Assembly: GCA_021773635.1 (NCBI GenBank)
Contig: JAJFJV010000019.1
Location: 355,014-419,013 of the forward strand
Length of the DNA: 64,000 nt
Source: Gammaproteobacteria bacterium
GTDB taxonomy: Bacteria > Pseudomonadota > Gammaproteobacteria > HK1
Direction: 5' to 3'
Shown here: in pieces, positions 40,531 to 50,202 of the stretch
How the letters are laid out: the number at the start of each line of letters is the position of its first letter
How positions within the stretch are numbered: position 1 is the first letter of the stretch
Made by a program: the position numbers and the translations under genes
Notes under the pieces: model-generated
Database searches by the model: none
The model's input: the letters and a program-made list of their open reading frames with translations, nothing else
What the model was told of the DNA's origin: nothing

Positions 40531-41930
40531 GCGTGGATGTAGCCATCATTGGTGGCGGCATATCGGGGCTCACCACCGCCTACCAGCTGCAACGAGCGGG
40601 GCACAAGGTCGCGGTGCTGGAGCGCCAGGTACGCACCGGCGGCAACGCCATCTCCGAGCGCAGCGGTGGTTTCCTGATGGAACACGGACCCAGCTCGCTG
40701 AATGCCGGCGCCGAGGCCGCCGTCGCCCTGTCCGGTAAGCTGGGTCTCAACGACCAGCGCTGTGCTCTCGGTGCCGGTGTCCGCTATCGTTACCTCGTTG
40801 GCCAGAGTCGTGTGGACCGCCTCTCCCCCCATCCCCACGGCGTCCTTAACTCCAATTACCTGTCTATGCGCGGGCGCCTGCGCATGCTGGCCGAGTGCCT
40901 GGTGGCGGCCCGAACCGACGGTACCGAAGAAAGCATCGCCGACTTCTGGAGCCGCCGCTTTGGACAGGAATTCAGTGACCGCGTCATCGATCCGCTGGTG
41001 GGTGGCCTGTTCGCCGGCTCGGCTTCTGCCATGTCCGTAGACGCAGTATTCGGCGCCCTGCTGGAAATGGAAGAACACTACGGCTCCATCAGTCGCGGAA
41101 TATTTCAGCGCCGCCTGGCAGGCGGGAGCATGCCGGGACGCCGGTTATTTTCCTGGCGCACCGGCATGGGCGCCCTGCCCACTGCGCTGGCCAAACAACT
41201 GGGCCCGGCAATACACACCGGCATCGTGGTGCGCCGTATCCGGGCCACCCCCGGCAGCTTCCGGGTAGAAACTGGAACTTCAGGAACCGTAAACGCCAGA
41301 GCGGTCGTCATCGCAACCCAGCCCCATGTAGCTTCCACACTTTTCCAGGGCGTGGACGATGCCGCGGCCCAGGCCGCCGCCGCGATCTCCGCACCGCCGC
41401 TGGCCGTGGTCTTCCTGGGCTACCGGCGCGAACAGGTAGCCCACCCCCTGGATGGCCTCGGCTGGCTGTCCCCGTCTCACGAAAAACGCGTGGTTAGCGG
41501 CACCCTGTTTAGCTCCACCATGTTCCCGGGCCGCGCCCCCAAGGGGCACGTTGCCTTGGCGGCCTATGTAGGAGGTGCCCGGGCACCGGAACTGGCCCGG
41601 CAGGCGCCAGAGGAACTCGTGGTACTGGCACATGCAGAGCATCGTGAACTGCTGGGAGTGAAGGGTGAGCCAGTGATCACCAAGATACGCCAGTGGCCGC
41701 GCGGCCTACCCCAGTACAACCTTGGCCACCGGGATCGGATAGCTACCATCCAAGGGATTGAAAAACGATTGCCCGGATTATTTGTTACGGGTAATTACTT
41801 CACCGGCCCGGCGGTAGCTACTTGTATTGCTCAGGCAGCCGAAACGGCAGACCGTATTCATGACTTCTTGAGTGAACGTGGCCAACACAAATCAGACATT
41901 CCAACTACAGCCGTCAACACCATCCAATAA
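40527..41930 (+). CDS. hemY: HemY-type protoporphyrinogen/coproporphyrinogen oxidase
   Basis: 467 aa FAD protein: Rossmann GGGISGLTTAYQLQRAG, then GGFLMEHGPSSL and RVIDPLVGGLFAGSASAMSV, and a C-terminal VTGNYFTGPAVATCI FAD segment, all typical of oxygen-dependent PPOX/CgoX enzymes that oxidise the porphyrinogen ring late in haem synthesis. It overlaps the radical SAM gene (ATGA). In this context it probably serves haem supply for the cytochromes, or a modified haem. End of the directon. Confidence 0.85.
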   Translation: MSVDVAIIGGGISGLTTAYQLQRAGHKVAVLERQVRTGGNAISERSGGFLMEHGPSSLNAGAEAAVALSGKLGLNDQRCALGAGVRYRYLVGQSRVDRLSPHPHGVLNSNYLSMRGRLRMLAECLVAARTDGTEESIADFWSRRFGQEFSDRVIDPLVGGLFAGSASAMSVDAVFGALLEMEEHYGSISRGIFQRRLAGGSMPGRRLFSWRTGMGALPTALAKQLGPAIHTGIVVRRIRATPGSFRVETGTSGTVNARAVVIATQPHVASTLFQGVDDAAAQAAAAISAPPLAVVFLGYRREQVAHPLDGLGWLSPSHEKRVVSGTLFSSTMFPGRAPKGHVALAAYVGGARAPELARQAPEELVVLAHAEHRELLGVKGEPVITKIRQWPRGLPQYNLGHRDRIATIQGIEKRLPGLFVTGNYFTGPAVATCIAQAAETADRIHDFLSERGQHKSDIPTTAVNTIQ

Positions 41931-42039
41931 CGGTCTTCGCAGGATAAACCTAATGTTCTAGCTTTAAAGGTGTTGCAATGGGAGAACTAACCCCGTATGC
42001 CCCTGGAGGAGAGCAGTGGATGAGGGTGCTGGTTTTTTT

Positions 42040-43674
42040 CTAAGTGGTCACTCTCCGTAGCGTCATATCGAAGTCTTTATCGTGTTTCTCTGAAAAGATT
42101 CGCCATGTCGACGCGTCGGCAGTGAGATATGAAAAGCAATCCACTGGGTCACTACCAAACGCACCGAGAAGCCCGGAAGGTGGGCTGGTCTTCGATCGCG
42201 TTTTGAGATATTCGACAGCGGCCGAGCCGTTAGTAACACTGCCTTTGAGGGATACATCATACGTAATTGGAGCTGACCTCGTAAATCCAATGCCTAGAGC
42301 ATCCGTTGGCGGTTTTGTCTCCCATTCCGCAGACAGTGAAGTGCCATCGACCGTAGTAACGATAACGGTTTCATCATCCAGCATCCATTGCCCAGCAAAT
42401 GCGGAAGGAGCATGAGCTGATGACAAATAGGCTTGAATATACTGGAGAGAATTTTGGTGGAAGGCGTCAGCTTTCTTTCTTAGTTTTTTCCAGGCCTTTT
42501 CATCTTTTTCTTCTCTCGTGTTCAGTGTCGTCAATGCACTTGCGACGTCCTTATCTGGATTGTCGTACGAACTTGCCTTATTCAACAGTTCTCTTGCCTC
42601 GTTGAAGAACCCGGATTCAAGATGCTTTCTCGCTAAATTTGCCATGGCTAATGTTTCGTTGAGTTCCGCTGACCGCTGGTATAGCTCTACGGCTTTGCTC
42701 TTGACTTTCAGTTCGTTCGCACACACAGCTAAATTATTATTGGCATAAGCATTGCTGGGTGCCAGCCCCAATAATGTTTCGTAATTTCGTAAAGAAAGGA
42801 GAGGAAGGTTTGCGTCACTCTGACAATAAGCAGCCTGGAATAGTATTTCTCGGTCACCTGGCTTCGCCTCCATAAGCAACTCATAAATCAGCGCCGCCAC
42901 TTGCTCGTTTCCGTTCTCCTTTTCGATATCGGCCAGGGTCTCCAAGAGACCGTTCCGACATGCCTGGTCTTCCAATGCCTCCAGGTGCCCTGAGAGAACC
43001 TCAGAGGCTCGATCAAGCTGATTCAAATTTTGATACGCAGTCGCTAGACCTCTTGCGGCTCCCGACGTAGCTTGCTCGGATTGCGCTTCACGCAAGGTGA
43101 CTTCCCAGAGGCCAGCCGTTTTCTCGTACGACTTTGTGCTGTCGTAACATGCGGCCAACCATGGCAAGGCCAACATCTTCTGTTCTTCGGATTTACTACG
43201 GTCCACCAGATCATTGAGGCGGTTGATGCTCTCGGTGACTCCACCAATCGAATACGAAAAATATAGATATAGGGCTTCGGAAAAGTATCGTTGATCTGGA
43301 TCACTTTCCGAACGTAGGTGCGTCTCAAAAACTTCTTTTGCTTTGTCTAGATCGCCTTTCCCGAACGCGGTATAGGCTGAAAAACGCCAATTATTTCCGG
43401 ACTTAGCCTGCTGGTGCGCTACATCCTGTTCTTTCTCCGGGATGGGCGCCAAGCTACTGGTTACTTCAATATCTTCGCTGTTAGAGCTCGCCGGAGGCAC
43501 TGCCTCTAGCCCTCCTGCTGACCCCCCAAAATTGAACCTCACGCTTATAGCTCGGCGAATCAGATCGGATATTGGCTGCCGAAAGGTGATTATCAACACC
43601 GTGAGAATAAGTGGCCAAAGGTGTTCGTCTAGAAAATTGAGCACGAGCTTGGTAATTTCCATTCCCGGCGTCAC
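42040..43674 (-). CDS. membrane-anchored TPR protein
   Basis: 544 aa. An N-terminal TM (LWPLILTVLIITF), a low-complexity linker, then TPR repeats (about 100-410, e.g. FSAYTAFGKGDLDKAKEVFE) and a C-terminal ~115-residue β-rich domain that I do not recognise. The start may be the inner Met five residues on. Lower GC and codon use unlike the neighbours suggest horizontal acquisition. Function unknown. Confidence 0.65.
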   Translation of the reverse strand: MTPGMEITKLVLNFLDEHLWPLILTVLIITFRQPISDLIRRAISVRFNFGGSAGGLEAVPPASSNSEDIEVTSSLAPIPEKEQDVAHQQAKSGNNWRFSAYTAFGKGDLDKAKEVFETHLRSESDPDQRYFSEALYLYFSYSIGGVTESINRLNDLVDRSKSEEQKMLALPWLAACYDSTKSYEKTAGLWEVTLREAQSEQATSGAARGLATAYQNLNQLDRASEVLSGHLEALEDQACRNGLLETLADIEKENGNEQVAALIYELLMEAKPGDREILFQAAYCQSDANLPLLSLRNYETLLGLAPSNAYANNNLAVCANELKVKSKAVELYQRSAELNETLAMANLARKHLESGFFNEARELLNKASSYDNPDKDVASALTTLNTREEKDEKAWKKLRKKADAFHQNSLQYIQAYLSSAHAPSAFAGQWMLDDETVIVTTVDGTSLSAEWETKPPTDALGIGFTRSAPITYDVSLKGSVTNGSAAVEYLKTRSKTSPPSGLLGAFGSDPVDCFSYLTADASTWRIFSEKHDKDFDMTLRRVTT

Positions 43675-43683
43675 GTGGCTGGT

Positions 43684-44142
43684 TCCCTGTTAATCCGGCG
43701 AGGGGGGACAAAATAGGGGACAGACCACGTTTTTTGAGCATCCGCAGTGGACTCAGCCCGCTTGATGCGGGTTAAGCGGAGGGAAAAATAGTCCTGGACT
43801 GATGTCATGTGCGGTTCATTCCTTGATACCGTTTGCAGGGATAACAGCGGCACCCCGCAAGATCGCCATGTGAGTGATGTCTACGTTACACCCATCCAGT
43901 TAACTTTTTCCAGCAGACTCAGGGGAGCGCAACACTAATTCCACCATTCCCTGATGCCTACATGGACTCACCTGCAGGCTTTATCACCTGCATCTGTCAG
44001 TGACCTCCAATCGACTGACTACACTGGCTTTGCGCCCTGGATTACCCGTGGCCACGGGTAATGACGGTAGCTTTGTAAGAAGTACGGGGTCAGGTCTTTC
44101 ATTGTGCCTCGAAGACATGCCCGGGAATGCCGCCGGGGTGAA
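43684..44142. repeat. gene-free patch with transposase-associated repeats
   Basis: No gene. AATAGGGGACAGACCACG (43713-43730) and ACGGGGTCAGGTCTTTCATT (44084-44103) are the boundary sequences often found beside REP-associated tyrosine transposases (Y1 type). A third variant, GGGGTCAGTTAGCTG, lies at about 44311-44325. The transposase itself is gone. Confidence 0.45.
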
Positions 44143-44274
44143 TGCGGCATACTGAGCCCGCTTGATGCTCCTGAAGAAAATGCCGTGCTCACTTTCAAAC
44201 AACTGGCATCCGGTGATATTACCGGGGAAGAACTTGCTAGCTGGTTCAGAAAATCATCTATTCCGAATCCCTGA
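44143..44274 (+). pseudogene. possible C-terminal gene remnant
   Basis: An open stretch of 43 codons reading DAPEENAVLTFKQLASGD and then ITGEELASWFRKSSIPNP before a stop. It has good protein composition but no start with a ribosome site, and it lies between the transposase-type repeats. Family not identified. Confidence 0.3.
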
Positions 44275-44350
44275 GGCCCGAAAAATAAGCGCATCGCAGT
44301 GCACGGCACGGGGTCAGTTAGCTGTTTTTCACAATCGGCACCATCGCCGA

Positions 44351-46048
44351 TCAGCCGCCATGTGATTGGCCATCGGTACCATCTCGCAGTTCGCCGTAGT
44401 AGTTGCTCCGGAAATTGCCCAACAAGTGATCGACATCATCACTGGCGATCCCACTGGCCCGGAGAATGACCCCGCCCAGCTGCAAACTCGCCTCTAGGGT
44501 TTCAGACACCACGAAGCTCGCCCCGGCCTCATTCAATTGCAACAGATGCGCCTGGTCCCGGGCACGGGTGTAAATCGGGGTATGCGGGTAATGCTCGCGC
44601 ATAATGTGGACCAGCCGGCCAGCTGCTTCCGGCTTGTCTAGCGTTACCACCAGCATGTCCGCCCGCTCGGCACCCGCCGCGTGCAACACCGGAGCCCGGC
44701 TGGCATCTCCAAAAAAGACCTCGAAACCATCAGCCCGCGCCCGCGCCACGCGTTCCGGGTCGCTATCCACCGCAAGATAGGGGATCTGCCGAATACCCAG
44801 GATCTTCGCCACGTTCCGCCCGACCCGCCCGAAGCCGGCCAGGACAACATAGCGCTTCTGCGCATCCACCGACGCGTGGCTTATATGATGCGGATGGAGA
44901 TGGGATTCACCCGCCGTGCGGAGGTCGAAATGTTCATAGGCTCGAAGCAGTAACGGAGTCAGCGCCATCGTCAACGCGACAATCAGCGTGAGTATCTGGA
45001 ACAGCTCAGTTGCTATCAGCCCCTCCGTCAGCGCCAAGGCAAATATCACGAAACCAAATTCCCCGCTCTGGGCAAGCAACAGCGAAACCCGCAGGCTGTG
45101 CTCCTGCTCGATCCCCGTCAGCCGGCACAGCCCCCACAATAGAATAGCCTTCAAACACAACACACCCGCCACCAACCCGATCACCAGCAACCCGAATTCT
45201 GCCAATAACCCAAAGTTGATCGACATCCCCACGGCCATGAAGAATAGCCCCAGCAAGCTGCCGCGGAAGGGTTGAATATCAGCTACTACCTGGTGGCGAA
45301 AATGGGAGTCGGCCAGCATCATTCCAGCGAGAAAGGCACCCAGCGCCATGGAAAATCCCACCGATTCCATCAGCCAGCCTATGCCCAGCACCACGAGCAC
45401 CGCAGCGGCGGTAAATACTTCCCCATTGCGACTGGTGGCCACCTGATGGAGAAACGGATTGAGGAGAAAACGGCCAAACAGGATTACCGCGGCAACTACC
45501 AGCACGGTATCGAGGAGGGCGAACTCTACCCCCTCAAGCAGGGAAACGCGCCGGGCAAGCAAGGAGACCAGGGTGAGCAGCGGTACCACCGCGAGATCCT
45601 GTAACAACAGGATGGAGAAGGCTGCACGCCCCGGGGGGGTCCCGAGTTCACCACGCTCGGTCAGTGTCTGCAAACCAAAGGCAGTGGAAGACAGCGCCAG
45701 CCCGAAACCAACGATCACCGCCGTCCTGGGCTCCAGGTCGAAGAGCAGGGCGATGCCGGTGAACAGCAGCCCGGTGACCATTACCTGAGCCGTACCCAGC
45801 CCGAACACAGTGCGGCGCATCACCCACAGGCGGGCGGGCTTTGATTCGATGCCGATGATGAACAACAAAAAGACCACACCAAACTCGGCGATATGGCGGA
45901 TCTCTTCCACCCGCTCGATAAGCCCCAGTCCCCAGGGACCGACCAATATCCCGGCGGCGAGATAGCCAAGGACAGAACCAAGGCCGAGGCGGCTGAATAG
46001 CGGCACCGCGAGCACCGCCGCGCCCAGCAATACCAGTACTTCAATCAT
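44351..46048 (-). CDS. KefB/KefC-type monovalent cation:proton antiporter (CPA2)
   Basis: 565 aa. About 12 TM helices (1-380) of the CPA2 Na+/H+ exchanger fold, with conserved ALSSTAFGLQTL and GFGLALSS, then a cytosolic TrkA-N domain (from about 400: VVLAGFGRVGRNVAKILG, GxGxxG nucleotide site). It fits glutathione-gated K+ efflux proteins or a related K+/H+ antiporter. No KefF/KefG ancillary subunit is adjacent, so the ligand is uncertain. Confidence 0.88.
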   Translation of the reverse strand: MIEVLVLLGAAVLAVPLFSRLGLGSVLGYLAAGILVGPWGLGLIERVEEIRHIAEFGVVFLLFIIGIESKPARLWVMRRTVFGLGTAQVMVTGLLFTGIALLFDLEPRTAVIVGFGLALSSTAFGLQTLTERGELGTPPGRAAFSILLLQDLAVVPLLTLVSLLARRVSLLEGVEFALLDTVLVVAAVILFGRFLLNPFLHQVATSRNGEVFTAAAVLVVLGIGWLMESVGFSMALGAFLAGMMLADSHFRHQVVADIQPFRGSLLGLFFMAVGMSINFGLLAEFGLLVIGLVAGVLCLKAILLWGLCRLTGIEQEHSLRVSLLLAQSGEFGFVIFALALTEGLIATELFQILTLIVALTMALTPLLLRAYEHFDLRTAGESHLHPHHISHASVDAQKRYVVLAGFGRVGRNVAKILGIRQIPYLAVDSDPERVARARADGFEVFFGDASRAPVLHAAGAERADMLVVTLDKPEAAGRLVHIMREHYPHTPIYTRARDQAHLLQLNEAGASFVVSETLEASLQLGGVILRASGIASDDVDHLLGNFRSNYYGELRDGTDGQSHGG

Positions 46049-46384
46049 CGGGGTGGACCCCTCGACTGATGGCTACCGTGGTCATAATTTCTGCTTCTTA
46101 GATGCGCTTCCCACAACCTTCATAGTGGTACTTAGGAAAGAACTATTCAACTGGCGCCGATAGTGATATTTCGACAGTCGCTCAAATTAAATATTCAAAA
46201 ATAGCGATTGATTCTCACAAAATATATTTTTATAACCTCTTGTTTTGCCGGGATTTAATTTCCGTAAGAAGGAAACTATTAAAAAATCCGTAAGCAGTTT
46301 GTATGCGGATTGTAAGGCGATCGTAACTAGCAAGTGCCGTTGCAAACCCTACACTCCGGGTAAAAGACAGAGGGAGTTGCAACC
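46049..46384. other. AT-rich divergent promoter region
   Basis: Gene-free region between the divergent antiporter and TRAP genes, clearly AT-richer than the flanks (TAAATATTCAAAAATAGCG). It should hold promoters for both. No clear -35/-10 pair, riboswitch or repeat stands out. Confidence 0.5.
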
Positions 46385-47287
46385 ATGTTACGTGTGTTTG
46401 TACTGAGTCTTTTTCTACTGCTTTTCTCCGGCTGTTCCATCCGGAACTATGCAACAAATGCCCTCGCCGATGCCCTGGCGGAGGGTGGTAGCGTGTATGC
46501 CTCTGACGGGGACATTGAACTCGTGGGCGCGGCCACACCCTTTGGTCTCAAGACCATGGAGACATTGCTTTCCCGCACCCCGGAGCATCGCGGACTGCTG
46601 CTTGCGCTGGCGCGTGGATTCACCCAGTACGCCTATGTCTATGTCGAGTTTCCCGCCAATGAACTGGAGGAACACGACCTGCACGGTGCTTATCTACAGC
46701 GTGGCCGAGCCCGCAACCTGTATCTGCGTGCACGGGATTACGGGCTGCGCGGTCTGGATCTGAAATATCCCGCCTTTTCGAAGAACCTGAAGCTAGACGC
46801 CGAGCGTACGGTTAACGGCACATCGGCTGAAACCGTTCCCTTGCTCTACTGGACCGCCGTGTCTTGGGCAGCGGCCATTTCATTGAGCAAGGACGATGCC
46901 GGACTCATCGCCGATCTTCCCGTCGTGGAGGCCCTGATCTACCGGGCCATGGAACTGGATGAGAACTATGAATTTGGCGCCATTCACCAGTTCCTCATCA
47001 GCTATGAAATGAGCAAGCCGGGAGCGGGAAGGAATGCAGAAGCACGCGCGCGAAGCCATTTTAATCAAGCCGTCAGGCTGTCGGGCGGCCATCAGGCCGC
47101 TCCCTACATTGCGCTTGCCGAGGCCGTCTCGGTGGCGCGACAGAACAGACGCGAGTACACGGATCTGCTCCGGCGTGCGCTACAGGTGAAGACCGACGCG
47201 AAGCCCGAATGGCGACTGGTAAACCGGGTCATGCAACGCCGTGCGAGGTGGCTGCTCGCGCACGTGGACGACTACTTTTCCAACTAG
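46385..47287 (+). CDS. TRAP transporter T-component (TatT-type TPR lipoprotein)
   Basis: 300 aa. Lipoprotein signal with LLLFSGCS (lipobox Cys), then a helical TPR fold; NYATNALADALAEGGSVYAS and GLLLALARGFTQYAYVYVE are typical of the TatT family. TatT trimers assemble with the solute-binding TatP in TRAP transporters for hydrophobic or lipid-like ligands. Here P and fused QM genes follow directly. Confidence 0.85.
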   Translation: MLRVFVLSLFLLLFSGCSIRNYATNALADALAEGGSVYASDGDIELVGAATPFGLKTMETLLSRTPEHRGLLLALARGFTQYAYVYVEFPANELEEHDLHGAYLQRGRARNLYLRARDYGLRGLDLKYPAFSKNLKLDAERTVNGTSAETVPLLYWTAVSWAAAISLSKDDAGLIADLPVVEALIYRAMELDENYEFGAIHQFLISYEMSKPGAGRNAEARARSHFNQAVRLSGGHQAAPYIALAEAVSVARQNRREYTDLLRRALQVKTDAKPEWRLVNRVMQRRARWLLAHVDDYFSN

Positions 47288-47304
47288 ATGCAGGAGCGCA
47301 CACC

Positions 47305-48330
47305 ATGAACGCCTTGACCTGCAAAAATATTCTTCTGCTGTGCACATCGATTTTCCTGATTGTCAGTGGAATGAATCCCGTTTCCGCACAACCACCGTCG
47401 CGGGTGAAATTTGCAATGGCGGCGCCCAAGGGGTCGATTTATCACCGGGTCATGCAGGAACTGGGGCAGGAATGGCGCAAGGCCCAGCAGCGGCGGCTGA
47501 AGTTCACGATATACACTGACAGTACTCAGGGAAGCGAGGCCGATATGGTGCGGCGCATGCGCGTAGGCCAATTACACGGTGCGATGCTGACCGTGGTGGG
47601 GCTGGCAACGATCGATCCGTCGGTTTCCGCGCTGCAAAAAATGCCCATGATGTTTCGTTCCTGGGATGAGCTCGATTACGTCCGCAAGTCCCTGCGCAAG
47701 ACGCTGGAAAAACGTTTTCTGGAAAAGGGTTTCGTGGTGCTGTTCTGGGGTGAGGGCGGCTGGGTACAGTTCTTTGCCACCCGCCCCTTCGCGCATCCTG
47801 AAGACCTCAGAACATCGAGAGTCTTTGCCTGGGCGGGTGACAACGCCCACGTCGAATTGATGAAGCTGCTGGGCTATCGCCCGGTGGTGCTCGAACTCAC
47901 CGATATCCTGCCGGGGCTGCAAACCGGGCTCATAGATGTCGTCCCCGCGGCTCCCATGTTTGCGCTGGCAGCACAGTTTGATCGCCGTGCGCCCTACATG
48001 TTGCGCATGAACTGGGTGCCCATCGTAGGCGCGACGGTCATCACCCGCAAGACATGGGACAGCCTTGCACCCGCCACGCGCGTAGCGGTAAGGGCGGCTG
48101 CCACGACCGCCGGAAATGCCCTGCGGACACACCGCAACACCCTCGACGAAAATTCCATCGCAGCAATGCAAAAACGCGGGCTGAAAGTTCAGTCGGCGAC
48201 CCCGGAAATCGAACGCGCCTGGCGCAAGCTGGCGGTACAAGCCTACCCCGACATTCGCGGCACCATGGTACCGGCAGAAATGTTCGATCGGGTGGAAAAG
48301 TTACTCACTGAATACCGGGCCGGTCGATAG
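47305..48330 (+). CDS. TRAP transporter solute-binding protein (DctP/TatP type)
   Basis: 341 aa from ATG 47305 after AGGAGCG; the longer frame from 47209 overlaps the T component. Signal peptide ends PVSAQ. DctP fold recognisable from GSEADMVRRMRVGQLHGAML and FAWAGDNAHVELMKLLGY. Binds an organic solute in the periplasm and presents it to the QM permease. The ligand is unknown; a TatT partner suggests a hydrophobic carboxylate. Confidence 0.88.
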   Translation: MNALTCKNILLLCTSIFLIVSGMNPVSAQPPSRVKFAMAAPKGSIYHRVMQELGQEWRKAQQRRLKFTIYTDSTQGSEADMVRRMRVGQLHGAMLTVVGLATIDPSVSALQKMPMMFRSWDELDYVRKSLRKTLEKRFLEKGFVVLFWGEGGWVQFFATRPFAHPEDLRTSRVFAWAGDNAHVELMKLLGYRPVVLELTDILPGLQTGLIDVVPAAPMFALAAQFDRRAPYMLRMNWVPIVGATVITRKTWDSLAPATRVAVRAAATTAGNALRTHRNTLDENSIAAMQKRGLKVQSATPEIERAWRKLAVQAYPDIRGTMVPAEMFDRVEKLLTEYRAGR

Positions 48331-48332
48331 TC

Positions 48333-50186
48333 ATGATTGCGACCAATTCCATAGTGACCCCGGCATGGGAAAAAATGATGCGATACCTGCCTCGACATCG
48401 CCATCTGATACAGCTTGAGAATGTTTTTCTCTCACTGTTGCTGGCCGTCATGGTGCTGCTGCCGCTGGTAGAGATCGTATTGCGCAAACTGTTGCGATTC
48501 GGGATCGAGGGAAATTCCGCAATCGTGCAGCACATCACCCTGGCGGTGAGCATTCTCGGAGCAGCGGTCGCTGCCCGCGAGAATCGTCTGCTTTCACTTT
48601 CCATGGCTTCACTGTTTGAAGGCCGTATCGATCGCTACGCCAGGCTGTTCAGCGCATCGATCTCCACCACTATCGTCAGCCTGCTGTGTTTCGCGAGCAT
48701 ACGCTTCGTGGAGGCCGAACAAATGGGTCAGCAACTGCTTGCCTATGGGTTGCCGGTGTGGGTCGTGCAGCTCGTTTTGCCCATTGGCTTCGGCCTCATT
48801 GCACTGCGCCTGGTAGCCCATGCCTCACCACATTTTGGCGACCGAGCGCTGGTGGCGCTATCTGCCACTACCCTCATCGTGGCGGTGACGATGGCACCGT
48901 GGGACCCCGACACGCTGGTAGTACCCGGCCTGATCATACTGTTAGCCGCCACTATCCTGGGGGCACCGATCTTCGTGGCACTGGGGGGCGCCGCCCTGAT
49001 CCTGCTGTGGGGTGAAGGCGTGCCCATTGCCTCACTCGCGGTGGATCACTACGCCCTTGCCGCAAATCCCTCTTTACCCACGATCCCGCTCTTTACCCTG
49101 GCGGGCTATCTGTTTGCGGAAAGCAGCGCTCCACAACGTCTGATTGCGGTGTTCAAGGCCCTGTTTGGCCGCCTCCACGGTGGCGCCGCCATCGTCACGG
49201 TACTTGTCTGCACCTTTTTTACCGCTTTTACCGGTGCCTCCGGAGTCACGATTCTCGCCCTCGGCGGACTTGTCATGCCGCTGCTGCTGGCCTCCGGTAG
49301 CGATGAAAAACATGCCCTGGGGCTGGTGACCGGTGGTGGCTCCGCCGGGGTTATCCTGATGCCGGCGCTACCGCTTATCCTCTATGCCATCGTCGCCCGG
49401 GTAGATCTCGAAGCCATGTTCCTGGCGGGCGTCCTGCCGGCCCTGTTATTCCTCGGTATCACCATCGGCTGGGCCCTCCGGCAGCAAAGGCCACAGTTGA
49501 AGCCGGCTGCCCGCTTTGACTACCTGAAAACACGCAACGCGCTGCTGAATGCGAAATGGGAGCTGGCCTTGCCGCTGGTGCCCATCCTCAGCATCTTTAC
49601 CGGGCTTGCGACCCCGGTGGAAGCCGCAGCGGCCACCGCTTTCTATGCCTTCTTCGTGGTCACCGTGGTACATGGGGACCTGAAACTGCACCGTGACCTG
49701 CCACGGGTGTTTAGCGAATGCGGCCTGCTGGTGGGCGGCATCCTGCTGATTCTCGGCGTTGCCCTGGGCTTTACCAATTACCTTGTCGATGCCGAGATTC
49801 CGGACTGGATCTTCAATCGTGTCACGCAAACCATCGAAAGCCCCTGGGTCTTTCTGCTGGCCCTGAATGGGGTCCTGCTGGTGGTGGGCTGCCTGATGGA
49901 CATCTTCTCGGCGATCGTCGTACTCGCACCACTAATCGTACCCATAGGGGTTGCCTTCGGAGTGCATCCAGTACATCTCGGCATCATCTTCCTTGCAAAC
50001 CTCGAGTTGGGCTACTTAACTCCTCCTATAGGGATGAATTTATTTTTCGCGTCGTACCGCTTCGACAAATCTATCGTTGAGGTGTACCGCGCCGTGTTTC
50101 CGCTGTTTCTTGTCCTGTGTGCGGGGGTGCTGCTGATTACCTATGTTCCGTTCCTGAGTACAGCACTACCCGGTTTTCTCCGGTGA
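48333..50186 (+). CDS. TRAP transporter fused small-large permease (DctQM)
   Basis: 617 aa. Four TM helices of a DctQ domain (about 25-190) fused to a DctM-type permease (about 195-617) with the signature GGGSAGVILMPALPLILYAI and LELGYLTPPIGMNLFFAS. The fused QM arrangement is common. Couples Na+ gradient to solute uptake. It is 3 bases downstream of the P gene. Confidence 0.9.
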   Translation: MIATNSIVTPAWEKMMRYLPRHRHLIQLENVFLSLLLAVMVLLPLVEIVLRKLLRFGIEGNSAIVQHITLAVSILGAAVAARENRLLSLSMASLFEGRIDRYARLFSASISTTIVSLLCFASIRFVEAEQMGQQLLAYGLPVWVVQLVLPIGFGLIALRLVAHASPHFGDRALVALSATTLIVAVTMAPWDPDTLVVPGLIILLAATILGAPIFVALGGAALILLWGEGVPIASLAVDHYALAANPSLPTIPLFTLAGYLFAESSAPQRLIAVFKALFGRLHGGAAIVTVLVCTFFTAFTGASGVTILALGGLVMPLLLASGSDEKHALGLVTGGGSAGVILMPALPLILYAIVARVDLEAMFLAGVLPALLFLGITIGWALRQQRPQLKPAARFDYLKTRNALLNAKWELALPLVPILSIFTGLATPVEAAAATAFYAFFVVTVVHGDLKLHRDLPRVFSECGLLVGGILLILGVALGFTNYLVDAEIPDWIFNRVTQTIESPWVFLLALNGVLLVVGCLMDIFSAIVVLAPLIVPIGVAFGVHPVHLGIIFLANLELGYLTPPIGMNLFFASYRFDKSIVEVYRAVFPLFLVLCAGVLLITYVPFLSTALPGFLR

Positions 50187-50202
50187 GACGGAGGCCTACG
50201 CC

